Shown in pieces: positions 41,368 through 44,111 of a DNA stretch of 44,111 nt (within the stretch, counting starts at the first letter, position 1; each line of letters begins with the position of its first letter). The stretch covers positions 179,557 to 223,667 of the forward strand of contig NW_014577517.1 in NCBI RefSeq assembly GCF_000485595.1, in the 5' to 3' direction. Under the pieces are notes generated by a model. It worked only from the letters and a program-made list of their open reading frames with translations, was not told the DNA's origin and ran no database searches. A program made the translations under genes and the position numbers. Source of the stretch: Priapulus caudatus. Taxonomy: Eukaryota; Priapulida; Priapulimorpha; Priapulimorphida; Priapulidae.

Positions 41368-42493
41368 TACTCTCCGTTAGTGCATGAAATTTCATCGAAT
41401 TTTTCTGTTTTCACTTATTCGATGAGCATCCACTATGTGCCGCCTGTGTACATGCTAATTTATCCATTTAAACGTTACATGTAACTGTACAGAGGTTTTG
41501 TGCTTACCCGTCGTACATGTGTAGTAAGCAGCGGCTGACGTTCATGATGTCGAGCGGACATGATTACACCACGATAGTAACTAACTCCAAGTATCAGTAA
41601 GCGTCAACCCTGGCGTACGCTTCATTGCATGTATTCATTACATTATGTACATCTGTAGTGATTGCTAACAAGGCATCCGCCAAATAGTTCTAAACCCGAA
41701 CACACCTTGCAACACAGCGCAGTACATGCTGTGCGTTGTGACTATTAGCTTCTGTTGACGTCAGGATGACGTTGAGTTCGCGCGTTTTGCCTCGATTGTG
41801 TAACCTCGTAATTCTCAGAATGTTCTCAGGGTGCATGATGAATTTTACATTTAGTGGATGTCAGTTAGTCATGGTATGTCGCGTAAACTAAATAGATTTT
41901 TACATTGACGTTCACCCATTTTCGCACACAGCGCGGTCACTCATTGTGAAATAGAAAACGTTATTTCTCCGTTTCGATTTCTGCATGTACGATGTATAAT
42001 GAATTTCTTCTGTGATTCAACTCGATTAATTTATTTTCACTTGTTTTAATGGTAACATTTGTGTGTAAAAAGTGCCCTGGTCAGGGATTGTATTAAGTGC
42101 TGCTATTTTATTAGTCTGGCTTCTTTATTCGCTAAGATTTCAATTTTTAAAACAACTGATTTTTAAGCGTTTTTTGCAGCTTTTCTCCGGTAATATAGAA
42201 AATTCAAGAAATCCTGACGCACCTATTCGTGGTTCCATATTGTGACTTAACAGTGCGCCGAAATTTTGTTCCTCAACTCTTTCTGGTAATCGAGAAATAT
42301 CAAAATACATTTTGACATAATTCAAATTTGTGTGGCGTACTAATTACGGTGCTTGAATTTCTGAAATTTTTTGGCTGAGCAGAGTATATCTTCTCGTATA
42401 ATACAAAAAGTGATTGATTCGATTCGATTCCGCCAATAAACGTTTAATCTTCACTAGAGCATGATACGTGCACAACGTGGACACTATCTTAGC
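41368..42493. other. ~1.1-kb insertion splitting repeat copy B
   Basis: This sequence is absent between blocks 1 and 2 in copy A. It has no recognised coding region. No terminal repeats or target duplication are obvious, so its nature is open. Confidence 0.55.
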
Positions 42494-42740
42494 GAGGTGA
42501 ATGTCCTCTCTTTTCGTAACCTCTTGACTTTGACCTTTGCCCCAGGCTTCGACATCCACATCGCGTTTTTCGGATTACCCCCCAATTGTCCCGAATATCG
42601 TGACCGTACGTCGAGCGGTTAAGATTTGTGCCCAACTGTTGACGGACGGACGGACGGACGGACGGACAGACGGACGCTCGGACGGACGGACGATCATGCG
42701 ATTCTACAAGCTGCATCTGACTATGTCAGACGAGCTAAAA
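42494..42740. repeat. dispersed repeat, copy B, block 2
   Basis: It matches 20656-20890, with (GGAC)n at 42640-42692 in place of (GCAC)n and the same tail GATTCTACAAGCTGCATC and GACTATGTCAGA. Confidence 0.9.
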
Positions 42741-42800
42741 ATTGTATTTGACTTTTTTTTATCGAAGTTTATATATATATATACTTTGGAAAGTACTTAC

Positions 42801-43421
42801 CGATACTGGGCTGGTATGTGACTTTGAGGTCTGGGGGGTCTGTGACTTGGGGGTCTTGTGGGTCGCACTCGGAACTTGAGGACTGGTGAATAACCCCTTC
42901 CTACGACTAGCTTTCCCATTTTTTTGGCCAACATCATGATGTAGAGCGGTGACATAATTCTTTTTAGATGCTGGTGTCAATCCTGTCTTCAAAGGCGTCA
43001 ATGCCGATCTAGATCTTTTCTTGTGTGACTTGTCCGGAGTGCGTACTTGAACTTGCATGGGGCTGGGGGGTACCTGTTCATTTTGGACGTTTTCTTCGTC
43101 ACACAGATTACTCAACACACCTCCCGGTACCCTCCGGGCCCTAATCGTACTCAACAGGTTAATTGCTTTATCCCTTGCCGACGCGTGCTGCTTGATAAGA
43201 TTGTTACAATTTGCACAGATGAATAGAGTGTCTACATTGTTTGGTGATTGCAACGTATTTAGCAGTGATTCACGATCAGTGTTCAGCACAATCGCCAACT
43301 CATTCAATATGAATATATCAAAGCCGCCTTGAACTGAAAATATATTCCGCCTGCGCTCGTTTTTCAAATTGTACAAATTGAAATGATGATTACAATATAC
43401 ACAATTGTCGCCGCAAGCCAT
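42801..43421 (-). CDS. N-terminal exon of the right-hand (DUF6589-like) gene
   Basis: ATG at 43421-43419 opens MACGDNCVYCNHHF, then FICANCNNLIKQH: two Cys pairs (CxxxCxxC and CxxC) that form a zinc-ribbon-like domain over residues 3-80. The rest, to about residue 207, is basic and Pro/Ser/Thr-rich (SHKKRSRSALTPLKTG, PKSQTPQTSKSHTSPV), a probable disordered nuclear-localisation segment. It ends at donor TCG|GTAAGT (42801/42800). The start lies about 200 bp inside the right terminal repeat and reads inward, mirroring the helicase at the other end. Zn-ribbon N-termini of this kind precede DUF6589 domains in related proteins, so I assign it to that gene; the linking exons are not all found. Confidence 0.65.
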
Positions 43422-43616
43422 AAGGTTCGACACAATGACAATTAATCAATTTTTCCGGAATGTTCCAACTATACTCGCCCACTACACACAACCATGTACA
43501 ACGCATAACGTTAGTTACTATGGTTACAAAAATACCACCAGCAACGTCATTTCCGGTTAGCCTCGTTCTGAGTTTAATCGGTAACGAGGCTTGCGAAACG
43601 CCAGGGTTCATCTCGC

Positions 43617-43672
43617 GTACAGGCGGTTAGTGTAGTGAAGCGGAACCGGAACCGCCTGTATCATACAGGTTA
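43617..43672. repeat. right terminal inverted repeat
   Basis: It is the inverse of the left repeat: the outermost 37 bases are identical, then GTAC...GCGGT continues with small differences. Confidence 0.9.
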
Positions 43673-43682
43673 GTAGTGATCC
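43673..43682. repeat. right 10-bp target-site duplication
   Basis: GTAGTGATCC is identical to 25151-25160. Confidence 0.9.
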
Positions 43683-44111
43683 ATATATATATATATCGCT
43701 ATATAAGCAGTGTATATAGCGTAGTGGCGCCATCTATCGGCGGAAAAAATCGTCTTTTATTGCTGACCATGCTCTCTATCCTTGAGCCACTATGGCCCTA
43801 CCTACTGCACAAGCACTTGGAACGTCTCAATAAAAAAAAATAATGGTAAATAAACACGAAATGTATTTACTACCAAAGTCTTAACGTTTCTCTACTCGAT
43901 TTCGCCTATAATCACCTGTAAATGCCAGTCAAATGCTCATCTGCAATACACAAGTACACCGCACGCCCGCCATGTGCACAAACAACATGAATGAGAGCAG
44001 GAAGGAAAGCAGGATCGAAAAATTTGTTCGTTGCTCGCTTCATTTCACACCTTCACGAATCACAGCACGAATACACATCCAACAGCTTCCATCTTGGTAT
44101 CTATGTGTACA
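43683..44111. other. flank of the large transposon
   Basis: Short (AT)n, then the phrase GTGGCGCCATCTATCGGCGG. No gene is seen. Confidence 0.5.

Larger units (their letters stand above)
25161..43672. mobile_element. 18.5-kb DNA transposon, helicase-bearing, Academ-like
   Basis: Inverted terminal repeats at 25161-25217 and 43617-43672 are identical for the first 37 bases and similar to the end. The 10-bp target duplication GTAGTGATCC is present perfectly on both sides (25151-25160 and 43673-43682). Two genes start just inside the ends and point inward: a RecQ-like helicase (plus strand) and a multi-exon DUF6589-like gene (minus strand). Helicase-encoding Academ elements with 9-10-bp duplications are, to my recollection, a described lineage (AcademH); the match in architecture is my inference. 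The element is enlarged by a nested gypsy element, a minisatellite and dispersed repeats. Confidence 0.85.

Noticed and set aside
43390-43611. Minus-strand ORF overlapping the first exon of the right-hand gene
   Set aside because: A shadow frame in the leader; no motif, and the zinc-ribbon frame from 43421 is clearly better.

Overview
The window is eukaryotic DNA, almost certainly from a marine invertebrate animal. It has GT-AG introns, long microsatellites, a 528-base assembly gap (10303-10830) and a dense pile of metazoan transposons. I cannot place the phylum. I see no convincing ordinary host gene: every coding stretch I recognise belongs to, or derives from, a mobile element. The window reads as a nested transposon graveyard.

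Layout. 1-1910: GT-rich simple repeat with a ~907-bp duplicated unit, then degenerate tandem repeats. ~3002-11204: a Ty3/gypsy LTR retrotransposon (gag, protease, RT-RNase H-integrase, all with frameshifts or stops), with an extra coiled-coil ORF after pol and the gap just before its 3' LTR. 11205-12609: the end of a second LTR element. 12612-13648: a decayed Kolobok-type transposase. 14097-~16040: a piggyBac-type element with a TTAA/TIR left end and a broken transposase. 16441-18157 and 21959-24393: two related members of a DNA-transposon family that I cannot name. They share the terminal sequence TGGAATTGCCC, a repeated 15-bp motif and pieces of one coding family. The first is split by a 379-bp hAT-type MITE. 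Further MITEs and dispersed repeats lie at 9903, 20316, 21171 and 24407.

The main object is 25161-43672, an 18.5-kb DNA transposon bounded by structured ~57-bp inverted repeats and a perfect 10-bp target duplication (GTAGTGATCC). A RecQ-like helicase gene starts just inside the left end and reads inward. A multi-exon gene with a DUF6589-like, probably transposase, domain starts just inside the right end and reads inward on the other strand. As I recall, helicase-bearing Academ elements with 9-10-bp duplications have been described ('AcademH'), and this element looks like one, but I could not check that here. A badly decayed Ty3/gypsy element (28420-33985) sits inside it, and a 57-bp minisatellite abuts the transposase 3' end.

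How the parts would work together: the transposase would bind the hairpin-rich ends and cut, with the helicase assisting strand separation. The last three transposase exons read open in one phase. The helicase gene is frameshifted in its zinc-binding region, so this copy is probably no longer fully autonomous.
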